From: Calycina herbarum
Lineage: Eukaryota > Ascomycota > Leotiomycetes > Helotiales > Pezizellaceae
Reading direction: 5' to 3'
DNA length: 37,627 nt
NCBI GenBank assembly: GCA_001414485.1
Contig: LLEY01000306.1
Coordinates: 1-37,627, forward strand
Shown here: one piece after another, positions 1 to 9,352 of the stretch
Position numbering within the stretch: the stretch's first letter is position 1
How the letters are laid out: each line of letters starts with the position of its first letter
Made by a program: the position numbers and the translations under genes
The notes under the pieces: generated by a model
Seen by the model: only the letters and a program-made list of their open reading frames with translations
The model's database searches: none
Told to the model about the DNA's origin: nothing

Positions 1-13
1 CCCCCCCCCCCCC

Positions 14-959
14 TTAACCCCTTGCATCCCTCCACATAACACCATGCACCGTCCCCCCCATCCCCTCCCCATTCTCATACTCCTCAAGATTCAACTCCAT
101 CCTCCCCACCTCCTCAAAAGCAAACCGTTCATATAACCCCTTGCCTTCAGGACTAGCACCGAGTACACACTGCAATTTCAGCTCATCAACTTCTTTCAAG
201 CCTTCTGAGAGCATGAGGGTTCCGATGCCTTGGCGTTGGTAGAGGGGATGGATGATGAGGGCGTTGAGTTCTGTTTTCGTTAGTTGGGAAGAGGAGATGG
301 GGAGGGGAGGGAAGTGGGAAGGGAAGTGGAAAGGGGAGAAGGGATGTGGGAAGGGATAAGAAGGAGAGGGAGGGAGGAAAGAGAGAGAGGCGATGTGAGA
401 CGGAGAGAGACTTACTAGCGTAATCCTCCCCCTTCGTAACATCCACCATCCACCCATCCGCCACAAGAAAAACATCCCGACAAAATTTCACGTTGGCTGT
501 TATCCCCCATCCATCATGGTCATCGACTTCTCCCTCTCCCTCTCCCATCTGACCATCACCAATTACCTTGTCCCCTTTTTCTTTTTCTTTTTCCACTTCC
601 ACTTCCATCTTCTCGTCCTCCTCCCCCTCTTCACCAACATGGACAAAACTCCAACTACTCCACCCCACAATCTCCCCCTCAACAATAGCCTTCATGTGCA
701 CCGTTCTCTTTCCATTCCTTCCAGCCAAGGTTTTTTCCAGTCCCTTCACGCGTACAGCCAGGTTCTCAGCCCCATCCTTCTCCAACCCAAACGCCGTGAT
801 GGAAAACGGATCGTGAAGGAAGACATGTGATTCCAGCAAGGCGAGAGCGGGGAGATCTTGGGGTTGGATGGGGAGGATTTGTATCTGTATCTGTATCTGT
901 GGTTTTGCTTTTGGAGTTGCTTTTGGAGTTGGACTTGCTTTTGGAGTTGGTTGCGTCAT
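14..959 (-). CDS. GNAT-family N-acetyltransferase, two exons
   Basis: Spliced model: exon 1 959..416, intron 415..271 (GTAAGT...ACAG, 145 bp, phase 1), exon 2 270..14, giving 266 aa. Splicing joins the frame so that a run ending in LNALIIHPLYQRQGIGTLML is made. This is the GNAT acetyl-CoA-binding motif A (Q/R-x-x-G-x-G/A; Q193-R-Q-G-I-G198), the main basis for the call. The family moves an acetyl group from acetyl-CoA to an amine; the substrate here cannot be told. Residues about 1-30 are a K/P/Q-rich low-complexity leader and residues about 130-160 an acidic E/K-rich insert, both unlike the fold. I chose the ATG at 959; an in-frame ATG at 1028 would add 23 residues. The gene ends 13 bases from the window edge, where a run of 13 C starts the window. 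Family confident, exact start less so. Confidence 0.82.
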
Positions 960-1580
960 TATAGGTATGTGCGTATGAGTATGAAGACTCGGGTATGAAT
1001 AGATATCGTTTCCTCTTTTTCCCCCCAAGGACCAAGGACCAAGGACTAGGTATGATAGATGATGTGGAGTCGTTTTGTGGTTTTTATTTTTGGGGATGGA
1101 ATCTTTGGGATTTTTTCCGGATCAAACTTTAACTTTCTTTGGGGTTGTGGTTGGAATTGTGTCTGTCTTTATAGTTGGTTCGAGGATCGAGAAGCTCTGA
1201 GAGTGTGTTTTTTCAATACCTTTTCTTGACAGCTGAGCTGAATTGGAAGCACAAGATGTTGCTTGGCGTCTGCGGCATGAGTCATTTGCCGGAGTGCCTA
1301 TGGATTTCGAGAAGCAACGAGGGGATTGATTTAGGAAGGTAGAAACGGACTGCAAACGATAAAGTGAGATACACCTACTTTAGAAATCATTCCCTGAATT
1401 CGGCTCGCTTCGAGTCGCCCCACTTCTTGGTTCAGGAAAAAAAAGGGGGGGGGTGTCCTCGCGTGTCATTTCTGCTAGACTTTTTCAAAATCATCATATG
1501 TTCATATGCTAAACTGCTCGCTGTAGCTATAAGCAAAGGGGTATCTCAATCATCTCATCATAATATCGTGCTGTGTCTTA
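960..1580. other. Intergenic, no gene recognised
   Basis: The space holds the upstream region of the leftmost minus-strand gene and the 3' side of the next minus-strand gene. ORFs of 77-91 codons occur here but show no motif, splice support or codon pattern that I trust. A run of A followed by seven or more G sits near 1438-1452. Confidence 0.5.
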
Positions 1581-2785
1581 TCACCCATCCCCCAAGACCT
1601 TCCAATCAACGCCAACTCCCCACTTACACCCTTCAATAATAACCTCCCACACTGGCCCCTTGATACCAACAATCCTCCCCTTCTCAATTATCTCCCCCCT
1701 CTGCAACCCATTTGCTTGTCCCTCCCCCGCAAGAATGACCTGTATATAACCCAAATGATCGGCCATCTCCCCTCCCGCTTCAGATCCCATATTTTGCCTT
1801 TGCCGTCCCTGAATCATAGTCATACCAGAACAAGCACTAACCTCCTCAACAAGAACTTTTACCAACCAAGCTCCCTCCCTCGCTGTATGAGAAGGCGTAG
1901 CTTCGATATTGAACAACCAGCCTTGGACTTCCGAGGCCAAACCGCCGGGTAGGTATTTCACTCCCTTTCTATGTGGAGAGAACTGTTCCGGTAGCGGATC
2001 ACCTTGCGTCTGGCTGTGTTCCGCAGGATCTGGAGGTCGAAAGGGTGGAGGTTTTCGGAAGGTAGATAATGTAGGATTTGTAGGGAGAGGTGTAGAGGGG
2101 GGCGCGAGGAAGCGCTGTGCTGCTTGGGGGAGTGCGCGAGGGGGGCGAGGTGGTGGAGAGGAGAGGAGGGCAGAGGAGAAGGAGTCGATTTGAGGGTCGT
2201 TCTGGGGGTTGGGCTCTTCGAAAGGGGAACTGCTTGCAGACGCTATGCTTGCTGAAAGTCGACGACGTTTGGGAGTTGGTGGTTGGAGGGGAAAATCTTC
2301 TTCTTCTTCTTCTTCTATGGTGGTATCGGCGTATCCTACCTCTTCTGTTTCTCCCTCGTCGTCCCTTTCGATGGAGGCATGGATATCATCCGAGGAAGTA
2401 AAAGTATCTATCGAATCTTCCGCCTTCACGATTCTCCTCGCAGGCGTCACGAAACGCGATGCCGACGGCGTGGGAGCATGACGGTCTTGTGTTGCAGTAG
2501 GTCCCTGAGTCGCCGTTGGACGAGGAGTGGATGGCACATTGAATCGAGGCGTCGCGTTGAATTGCGGGGTGCTGCTTGGAGGACGAGCATTGCTCGATGG
2601 TGGAGGGAGAGGAGGGGCAGGTCGCGGTTTGTATTCTTGGGTCAAGGGTGTTTTGCGCGCCGGAGCGTCTCTCTTGATGACGAAGCGCCGGGGCGAAGGA
2701 GTCTATGATTGAAGATGTTTAGTATCGTGGTAGCAACAAGAAAAGATGTCGAATAATGTGTTCTTACCACCGGAGGCGGAGGCAT
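1581..2785 (-). CDS. Conserved-looking fungal protein of unknown function, nuclear type
   Basis: Spliced model: exon 1 2785..2768 (six codons, MPPPPV), intron 2767..2703 (GTAAGA...ATAG, 65 bp, phase 0), exon 2 2702..1581, giving 379 aa. The splice is needed because the long ORF has no ATG near its start, and the join gives a smooth reading (MPPPPVTPSPRRFVIKRD). Residues 1-245 are low-complexity and rich in P, S and T, with an acidic run (about 136-142, coded by a TTC/GAA microsatellite) and a basic PKRRR patch (149-153) that could be a nuclear localisation signal. The last 130 residues look folded, starting near FSPHRKGVKYLPGGLASEVQ and ending with alternating short hydrophobic strands (GYIQVIL, GRIVGIKGPVWEVII, WGVGVDW). 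That pattern could be a small beta-barrel such as an OB fold, but this is inference and I do not recognise the family. Confidence 0.75.
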
Positions 2786-2972
2786 TTGGAAGCCAGCATT
2801 TCTGAAGCTCTGGTTCTGGTCCGTCGGTCGGGAACTTTCGAACTTTCAGGGTAGTAGACGGTCGGGCCTGTTTCGCCCAACGTCAACGTCAACACCACGT
2901 TCCTGTCACTGCATGCAAAAAACAAAGTCTGTTTACTCAGATGATGCTGTTTGCTGATGCTTTTAATTGGCA

Positions 2973-3002
2973 ATCCCATCCCATCCCATCCCATCCCATC
3001 CC
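2973..3002. repeat. (ATCCC)6 microsatellite
   Basis: Six perfect ATCCC units (GGGAT on the other strand) lie upstream of the minus-strand gene ending at 2785, followed by two decayed units. A G-rich pentamer tract like this can be polymorphic between strains. Confidence 0.9.
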
Positions 3003-3357
3003 TTTCCATCCCAGCTTCCAGGCCAGGGACAGGAAATACTCTACTGGTGTAGTGCAGCCCAATGACGTCTCGACTTGCGACTGCAGCTAATGACGATCCC
3101 CCTCTACCCCCCACCCCCCCACCACCCACCGCTCCTTTCTTGGTCGAGGGGTCAAGTCAAGAGGCGTGCGGCATGTTAGATGTTAGGGGACTTCCAACTT
3201 TCTTTCTTTCTATACACCGCAATCTATTTCTCCTAGCAACTCATTCTCAGCTTGTCAACTCTCCCCTTCTATTCCACGTCTCATGCCATTTATTTGCAAT
3301 ATATCTGCACTTCGTTCTACCTGAAGGCGACGGGCTGATCAGGCAACCCATGTCAAA

Positions 3358-5061
3358 ATGCCCAATCCTCCAAACCAGATGGGAGATAGTCCCTCTATCT
3401 TCCCTTTGGTTTCCAAGAAACGGGAAATCGTCCTATTTTCTTCCACGGCAATTGCCCTCTATGGCTACGATCAAGGTACTTCCTCCCTTTCCCCAATGAT
3501 ATCCTTCCTCTGACAAGGCTAGGAATGATGTCCCTAATAAACACAAATCACTCCTACCTCCAAACCATGGGCATCTCCGGATCCTCCCCAATCGTAGGAA
3601 TAATAGTCTCGGTCTACTACCTAGGTTGTGCCGCGGGAGCCGTTATTGCAAGTTGGCTGGCAGATAGAGAAGGCAGGAAACCCTCAATCTTCATCTGTCT
3701 AGCAACCACAGCATTAGGAAACATCCTCATGTTCATCTCCGGCCTCTCCTCACTTTCCCCCGGCGGTTCATCCTCTTGGAACGGGCATGCGATTATCACC
3801 ATGTTACTCGGTCGTATAGTCATGGGGCTGGGAGTAGGAGGCATCGACGCCGTAATCCCCGTTTACAGCAGTGAACTTTCCTCAGACAAAGCACGGGGAA
3901 GAGCATTGGCGCAGGAATTCCAGATGAATATATTTGGCCTATTGATGGCTTATGGAATCAATCTCGGCATCACAATCGCATTGGGAAAAGAGAATCAATG
4001 GGCGTGGCGTGTCCCAATTATCGTCATGCAAGCGTTTCCTATACTCTTGATGTTGGTAATAAGTCGACTCCCCGAAACTCCGAGGTGGTTCATCAGCAAA
4101 GAACGTCGAGATGATGCGAAAGATGCATTAGAAGACATACACGGCAAGGAAACAGCAGTCTCAAAACTTGCCGAGTTGGAAAAGGCAAACGAGGAGGAGA
4201 GTAACGAGAAGGTTGGGTATAAAGATATGCTTCTCCCAGGTGGTTCGCAATTCCATCCTTCAATGGTAACAGTAATGGGGCAGATAAACCAAGCACTCAC
4301 TGGTTCGTACCCCCCTCCTCTCCCCCCGTCTCTCCTATTCTCTACTAACATCATCACAAGGCTACGGAGCAGTATCCGTCTACGGCCCCCAAATCTTCGA
4401 ACTCCTAGGCTTCTCCACCCGCCTAGCCGAATACTTAACGCTCGGAAACTACATCTCCTACTTCCTAACCATGACCATCGCCTGGCTCACCATCGACGTC
4501 CTCGGCCGTCGTCGTCTCATGATCTGGGGCTCAGCCGGCCTTTCCATATCCTTCCTCCTCCTAACAATCCTCAGTTCTCTCGTCCAGTTTCCTGAAATCC
4601 CTGCGCTGGCGATCGAAATCCCAGGGACCACAATCCTCTTCCTCGCAACCACAATCTTTGGTATCACCTGGCTTCCAACCGTCTGGTTAATCCCCACCGA
4701 AATCTACCCTTCCACTGCTCGTGCGCAGGGGGCTGCTATCTCGGTTATCGTATGGGGAATCGCAAATTTCACCGTCACCTTATTAACGCCCATTGGATTT
4801 AACCATTTGAAATACTGGCTCTTCCTAGTCTTCGCGCTATCGAATGGGTTCGCGGGGTGGTGGACCAAGCGATACAGTCCGGAAAGTGGAGGTCGGAGTT
4901 TCGAGGATAACCAAGGCTTCTTCGAGAGTGCGAAGAAGGAGGGGAGTTGGGTGGTTGCGAGGGTTGATGGGGGACGGTTCAAGTCTATGGAGAAGAAAGC
5001 TGCGCGACGGGCGGGGGAGGAGGAGGGGCTTCGGGAGCCGCTTTTGGGGAGGGTGAGCTGA
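3358..5061 (+). CDS. MFS sugar transporter (sugar porter family), three exons
   Basis: Spliced model: exon 1 3358..3475, intron 3476..3522 (47 bp, phase 1), exon 2 3523..4302, intron 4303..4360 (58 bp, donor GTTCGT, branch site CTAAC near 4345, phase 1), exon 3 4361..5061; 532 aa, a usual length for the family. Joins restore family motifs: GYDQGMMS at residues 36-43, GRK at 90-92 (loop 2-3), GRIVMGLGVGG at 136-146, PETPRW at 223-228, TGYGAVSVYGPQIF across the second intron, and PESGGRSFE near the C-terminus (the PESKG-type signature). About twelve membrane spans can be counted, with the usual long cytosolic loop after PETPRW. It should move a hexose or similar polyol with protons across the plasma membrane; the substrate cannot be read from sequence. 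An out-of-frame ATG at 3350 lies just upstream. No lesions seen. Confidence 0.92.
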
Positions 5062-5796
5062 GGTTCAGAGAGGGAATCATTGTGGATTTTGTTTAATGAG
5101 ATAACGACTTGTATGAGATGTTGACTAGATATAGATAGAGAGGGATTTGGGGGAAAGATGGAATGCGAGGGGATAAGAATATTATTGTATCACTGTGGTT
5201 TAGAGCAAGCAAGCAAATTACCCCAAGAAGAAGTGGTCATTCATACAACCTCTCCGCCACCATTGCATTTTGTCCCAGAGGATCTCGGAGATTCACGAGA
5301 CCACCCTCTTCACTCTTCCAACCCTACCCTTCTGGGACAATCCTCTCCATCCCATCAACCTAGACTGCTTTCACATAACTTGAAGTGAGTACTAGTTAGT
5401 ACTAGAGTAATGCCTCCTTCACTTACGTTTCTACTTTTGTAAGTAAGTTGGAAGTTGAGCCCAAGGATGCCGCCAAAAATCGCATTTTCAGAAGTGTGTA
5501 GTTTGGTTTTACTGCTCTCTTCTCTTTAAACTTGTGATGGGCGAGACATGTCCTTTTTTTTTTACGAAGCAGGAATTGGATTGTGATGTTGACTATTATG
5601 ATTATTGGGAGCTTGGTGGGTGTGTAGTGAAAGAAGGAGGCTGGAGAATGTTTTGCGAATTGTCAAGGTGGGAAACATGATGTGATGGATGGCTGGTGAG
5701 CACTTGAGAGATTTTTGAAAAGGGATTTAAATAGGTTGGGGAGGAGAAAGCCTGATCTAGAGAAATAGGCTTAATATCTCACTCTCAGCGAAAGTA
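5062..5796. other. Intergenic region after the sugar transporter
   Basis: Contains the 3' flank of the transporter gene, a 9-base T run near 5553 and ordinary mixed-composition DNA. Short ORFs at 5158-5388 show no motif. No gene or repeat recognised. Confidence 0.5.
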
Positions 5797-5803
5797 ATGG
5801 CTA

Positions 5804-5841
5804 GATTAGATTAGATTAATAGCTATTAATCTAATCTAATC
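5804..5841. repeat. 38 bp perfect palindrome
   Basis: Two 17-base arms, GATTAGATTAGATTAAT and ATTAATCTAATCTAATC, are exact reverse complements around a central AGCT, so all 38 bases form one perfect palindrome. It lies at the left edge of the hAT remnant, and its arm sequence recurs at the right edge (about 6512-6570). Confidence 0.95.
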
Positions 5842-6181
5842 AACGCTTTTTAGTCGTTAATCATAATCTAATCTGATCTAATCACGTTAATCAGATTAAT
5901 AATTGAGTAATTAATTAATATGGCACGTGATCGGGCCGGCATAGTCGGAGGCTGGGCCGGATGCTCGGAGTGGCATCGGAGTGGCATTCCGTCGCTCCGG
6001 AGCTTAAGCGAGACCTTCTAAGCAGTCTTTTTACAACGTAACTTCTTTATTTTAAGCCTTAATTAATTAACTATTAATTATATAATAATAAATATATATT
6101 ATTAATATATATAATTACTGATATTAAGCTTTATAAGCCTTATAAATACTTAGACATAACTATTCTATTATCTCTATATTA

Positions 6182-6430
6182 GCTAGGAAGTATCTACAAA
6201 CACCTGCTATTTCAGCTCCTAGCAAGAGGCTCTTTAGTCAAGCTGCTCTGATTATTTCAAAGCAACGTAATAGAATCTCTTAAGCGACCTTTGAAGCTAT
6301 TACTAGCTTAAAGAGCTAGGGCTTCTATATAGAGAAAGAGACAGAGGAAGAGAAGAAGGAGAGAGTAAAGAAGGAGGAAGAAGAGAAGAAGAACGGAAAG
6401 AAAGAGTCCGAGTTTAAGGATAACTACTTT
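6182..6430 (+). pseudogene. hAT transposase, C-terminal dimerisation region, RIP-damaged
   Basis: One frame, set by the codon at 6209-6211, reads through a recognisable hAT C-terminal (dimerisation) region: ARKYLQTPAISAPSKRLFSQ, then an IISKQRNR block, then an ATFEAITSLKS block, then a lysine/glutamate-rich tail. hAT transposases end with the same order of motifs (SAPSER-VFS, KRNRL, LKSW). The stops in the core sit exactly where Q (TAA for CAA after NRIS) and W (TAG for TGG after LKS) are expected, so they are C-to-T or G-to-A changes of RIP type. No upstream catalytic domain is left. It is a dead fragment. Confidence 0.78.
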
Positions 6431-6600
6431 ATTATTAATTAGTATATATATATAATTATATAGTAATTAATCATATTAATCTAATTAATTATAATTAATC
6501 AAAACCTATTAATCTAATCTAGTCAAGGAACCTATCAATCATAATCTAATCTAATCTAATCATATTAATCAGATTAATAAGTGATTAATTGATTAATTTG

Positions 6601-7231
6601 TTCTCACGCTGCTCCCTCTGTACTTGAGTATCATATATGAGACTAAATGCGTACTCTCTTGAATACTAGTTCCATCTCAGATAATTAGCTGTCATCGACC
6701 AAACCGTCACCTCTCTCTCTCTCTAGATTGTTCCCAGTGAAGAGAGTGTTAAATAATTTTTCACCTCCCTCTCTCTCCTCACTGGAAGGCCTTTAGGCGA
6801 AATGGCGGCGAGCGCCAGCGATCGTCTGATGCCGAGACTGTACTAGTAATCCAACCTCGAACCCCCTCCACTCCAAAACAATCTCAGCCAGCGCAGCGAT
6901 ATCAGGTGACGCTCCGCTAGCTCTCCGAGGACCACTACCGTGGAGGCTGTATTCGCTTTGCTCCTCTCATCATAAATAAAATATAGAAAAAACATAGCCC
7001 TCGGAGAGCTATCCACCAGAGTGTTTGTTACCTATACACGTAGAAGTCTAATTCGGATCAAGTTACCTTTCTATTCTACCACCTTGAAAGTAAAAGACTA
7101 AGGGTTAAGATAGTATATTTACATTGGTGTGCGCGGTACTGTTTTCAAAATGTCATATATAGTTGTGAGAATGATAATGGTTGTTCATACGGTATCTTGT
7201 TTGTAAGAGCGTTAGTGTTCGTTCGTCCAAT
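6601..7231. other. Intergenic, no gene recognised
   Basis: Includes a (CT)n microsatellite (about 6711-6726), a GC-richer block (about 6790-6960) and a 13 bp inverted repeat listed separately. It runs up to the A-rich 3' tail of the LINE fragment (T-rich on plus, about 7232-7262). I see no coding signal. Confidence 0.5.
6918..7011. repeat. Inverted repeat, 13 bp arms
   Basis: TAGCTCTCCGAGG (6918-6930) and CCTCGGAGAGCTA (6999-7011) are exact reverse complements separated by 68 bases. No flanking duplication was seen; function unknown. Confidence 0.8.
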
Positions 7232-8357
7232 ACCTTTTTCTTTTCTTTTTTTTGTTTTGATTTCAGATAGTCTATTTAGCTGCTTAGCAGCGCTATGCAG
7301 ACGCACTATTTAGGTCTAGTCTACAAATGTGGTCACGAGCCATCGGCTCCGCATCCAGGGCGAAAGACTGACAAAAGAAACCCAAAAAGGAAGTAACAAC
7401 CCAATAAGGAAATAAATCAACAAAAACTCCGTGTGACCTCTATCCCAACCTCGCCTTCCGATTCCTTACATGTTGTGTTATAATGTAACAGCCCCCTTAG
7501 GGGCTTAGTTGGTACAGATAACAATTGTCGAAGTGCTGCTCTGGCCGTCCCCGTATTCTTTTCCTTATAGAGGAGAGTGTGATTTGGCGTATGCTGCGAA
7601 TTGATCTAAAAGACCGGACGCAAGCATGAATGATACTGCTTTTGGGATGAGTTCACTGTCTAAGAGGAAGACTCTAGCATCGCTAGCGTACTCCACTCCC
7701 ATGTGTTCAAGGCGTAATTCTTTGAAGTCTTCGCATTCCTTAAGTGTGTGTTTGACTGTTTGGTATGCCTCGTTGCATTCACACCACGGGTCGTCTATTC
7801 GGTTGGTTTTGTAGAGATAGCCATTTAGCCCAATCTTCTCAGTCCTCATCTGGATTAGTACTAAGAATTCAGCTTTTATAAGGTTTTAGTAAAGTTGGCG
7901 AGTGTGTCGAAATAGTGAGATCCCTTCCTTTTCCCATCTCTTTTCGTACATCCTGCCAGTGTCTCCACAGTCCCATTTCCGGTGCCATGCAGCTGCGTTA
8001 ATCATCCTTTTGCAAGAGGATAGGAGTTGGGGGAGCCATAACATATGCTGCCCTGGAGCTCTTGGAAGCCCCTTGTCCTTGTCTTCTTTTGATCGCCAAC
8101 CAGTAGCTTGTTTTGCAAGCTCGTCAGCCTTTTCGTTGCCTTTCGTCCAATACCTGCAATGACCGGACTTCTTGGCAAAAGATTCGTGTATTCCAACTGC
8201 GGTCTTATCCCACCATATAGGCTTTGAACGAGTAAAAAGAGGGACGCTGTTGGCTGCCATGAATCCAGCCTCTCTGAAGGAGGGAGTGACACACTCAAGA
8301 AACCTTGGCTTTGTCGAAAATGAATCGCGGGAAGAGGACCGGGTCGTGCCTTCCATT
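7232..8357 (-). mobile_element. 3' portion of a Tad1-like LINE retrotransposon
   Basis: On the minus strand a LINE ORF2 C-terminal region is followed by about 300 bases of 3' untranslated DNA and an A-rich tail (T/C-rich on plus at 7232-7262), which marks the 3' end. The 5' part is missing, as is common for LINE copies. Base composition is close to that of host genes and only one in-frame stop is seen in the best-read part, so this copy is much less damaged than the LINE at the right end of the window. The upper limit near 8357 is where I lose the reading frame. No target-site duplication could be assigned. Confidence 0.7.
7565..8356 (-). pseudogene. Tad1-like LINE ORF2 C-terminus (RNase H end plus tail)
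   Basis: A single minus frame runs from 8356 to 7565 with one TAA stop (7886-7888) just after a RHTRQLY motif, at a site that probably was CAA. Before the stop, a WTKGNEKADELAKQATGW motif matches the end of the RNase H domain of fungal LINEs (W...GNE-AD-LAK-A). After it, LIQMRTEKIGLNGYLYK followed by a CECNEAYQTVKHTLKEC block matches the conserved Tad1 C-terminal region (QLRTGKIGL-x-L, C-x-C...T..H.L..C). The reverse transcriptase is absent. The part above about 8170 is hard to align and may be decayed. Confidence 0.72.
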
Positions 8358-8883
8358 CTCGCTCCCGTCGTCTTAGCGCGGTGCTCGACCCGACGAGCTT
8401 GAACGGTAGGTAGGTCAGCACGACACTCTCACCGTAATCTCGGTTGAGGGTTCGGCCGACTTTCATGTGAGGGAAGAACCACTTTCAACTCGTGTCGCAT
8501 CTCAACCCCACAAGGCTCAACCATATAAACTACCAATCAGGAGCTCAGACTTCGCATGAATCCTGTTTCGCACACATGATTCGTTACCAAGACTATGTAG
8601 CAGGAAAGGATTCGTTTTCCCGTGCATTTACTCGGTCACCTCTATTGTCTTGGTCTTGTTGGGATTCAGAATTGGAAAATCCCAAGCAGTAGTAGGCAGT
8701 GAACTGGAACGTCCGACTCCGTTGTGTGTGAGGATGATTGCGGTAGCAAGGCATATGAAAACTTGGCATAATAAGAAAGCACTTTTTCCGTCACAGCCCT
8801 TCCAAGTTCCTGTCAATCCGCAAGTTTTGCGCCAATTGCATAAGAACATAACCTTCCATAAAACCAAATCTAGTGTAGACCGA
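8358..8883. other. Intergenic, no gene recognised
   Basis: A minus-strand ORF of 215 codons covers 8628-9275, but it begins with TTG, has no recognisable domain and runs through the tandem repeat at 8884-9050, so I do not accept it as a gene. Confidence 0.5.
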
Positions 8884-9050
8884 CCACCTATCCAACATAT
8901 TTTGTATGGAGAGACCTTTAAAGGTACACTCCAATACCCAAAAAAAACAAAAACAAAAAGCACACTGAGACTCCACCTATCCAACTTGGTTTGTATGGAG
9001 TGTATGGAGTGACCTTTAAAAGTACACTCCAATACCCGGAAACAAAAAAC
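8884..9050. repeat. Two-copy tandem repeat, 89 bp period
   Basis: Copy 1 starts CCACCTATCCAACATATTTT at 8884 and copy 2 starts CCACCTATCCAACTTGGTTT at 8973. Both then share TTTGTATGGAG, ACCTTTAAA-GTACACTCCAAT and ACCC followed by an A/C-rich end. Copy 2 also has an internal duplication of TGTATGGAG. The unit is not recognised. Confidence 0.85.
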
Positions 9051-9352
9051 AACAAGCCGATCTGGTATATAAAGATAACCAAGCCCACCCAAACAACCTA
9101 AAAGCAAAAATCCAGCAACGAACGTGCGATGATGGTGCGGCGTAGGACCCAATGCCCTTCGGGGAGTCGACATTACAAGGTATGTATATAACTTGTCGAA
9201 AGGGGAAAGAGTATCAATTCTCACTAGATCTCTCAGCAAAAGGGTCTGGATCCCCAAGATAAAAAGGAAAAACAAAAGAAATATAGGGAAGAGGTTTAGA
9301 CAGGTGTGTGGTGTAGGACGTGTCTACGATACGTGGAGACCCGTATTTTGAA

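Larger units (their letters stand above)
5797..6600 (+). mobile_element. Remnant of a hAT-type DNA transposon or its repeat-flanked derivative
   Basis: A sharply AT-rich island. Blocks built from TTAATCTAATCTAATC and GATTAGATTAGATTAAT occupy about 5804-5920 and 6470-6600. The left block (5825-5920) and right block (about 6512-6600) resemble each other as direct repeats of roughly 90-100 bp, with shared words such as AATCATAATCTAATCT and AATCAGATTAATAA. Between them lie a GC-rich segment (about 5925-6005, with CACGTG at 5924) and a transposase C-terminal remnant. True ends and target-site duplication were not found, so the limits are approximate. The AT richness and stop-codon changes fit RIP. 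Confidence 0.6.

Noticed and set aside
186..416. Unspliced extension of the GNAT first exon
   Set aside because: A good GTAAGT donor at 415 and AG acceptor at 271 restore the GNAT motif; the extension is intron sequence.
2764..3129. 121-codon minus ORF over the (ATCCC)n repeat
   Set aside because: Its phrases come from the microsatellite; the real short first exon (2785-2768) lies in another frame.
7217..8158. 14-base word TTCGTCCAATACCT found at both ends of part of the LINE fragment, possible target duplication
   Set aside because: The second copy lies inside the RNase H coding part and not at an element end, and one such match is expected by chance in a window of this size.
8628..9275. 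215-codon minus ORF with several hydrophobic stretches
   Set aside because: It begins with TTG, has no recognisable domain and reads across a two-copy tandem repeat, which explains its repeated phrases.
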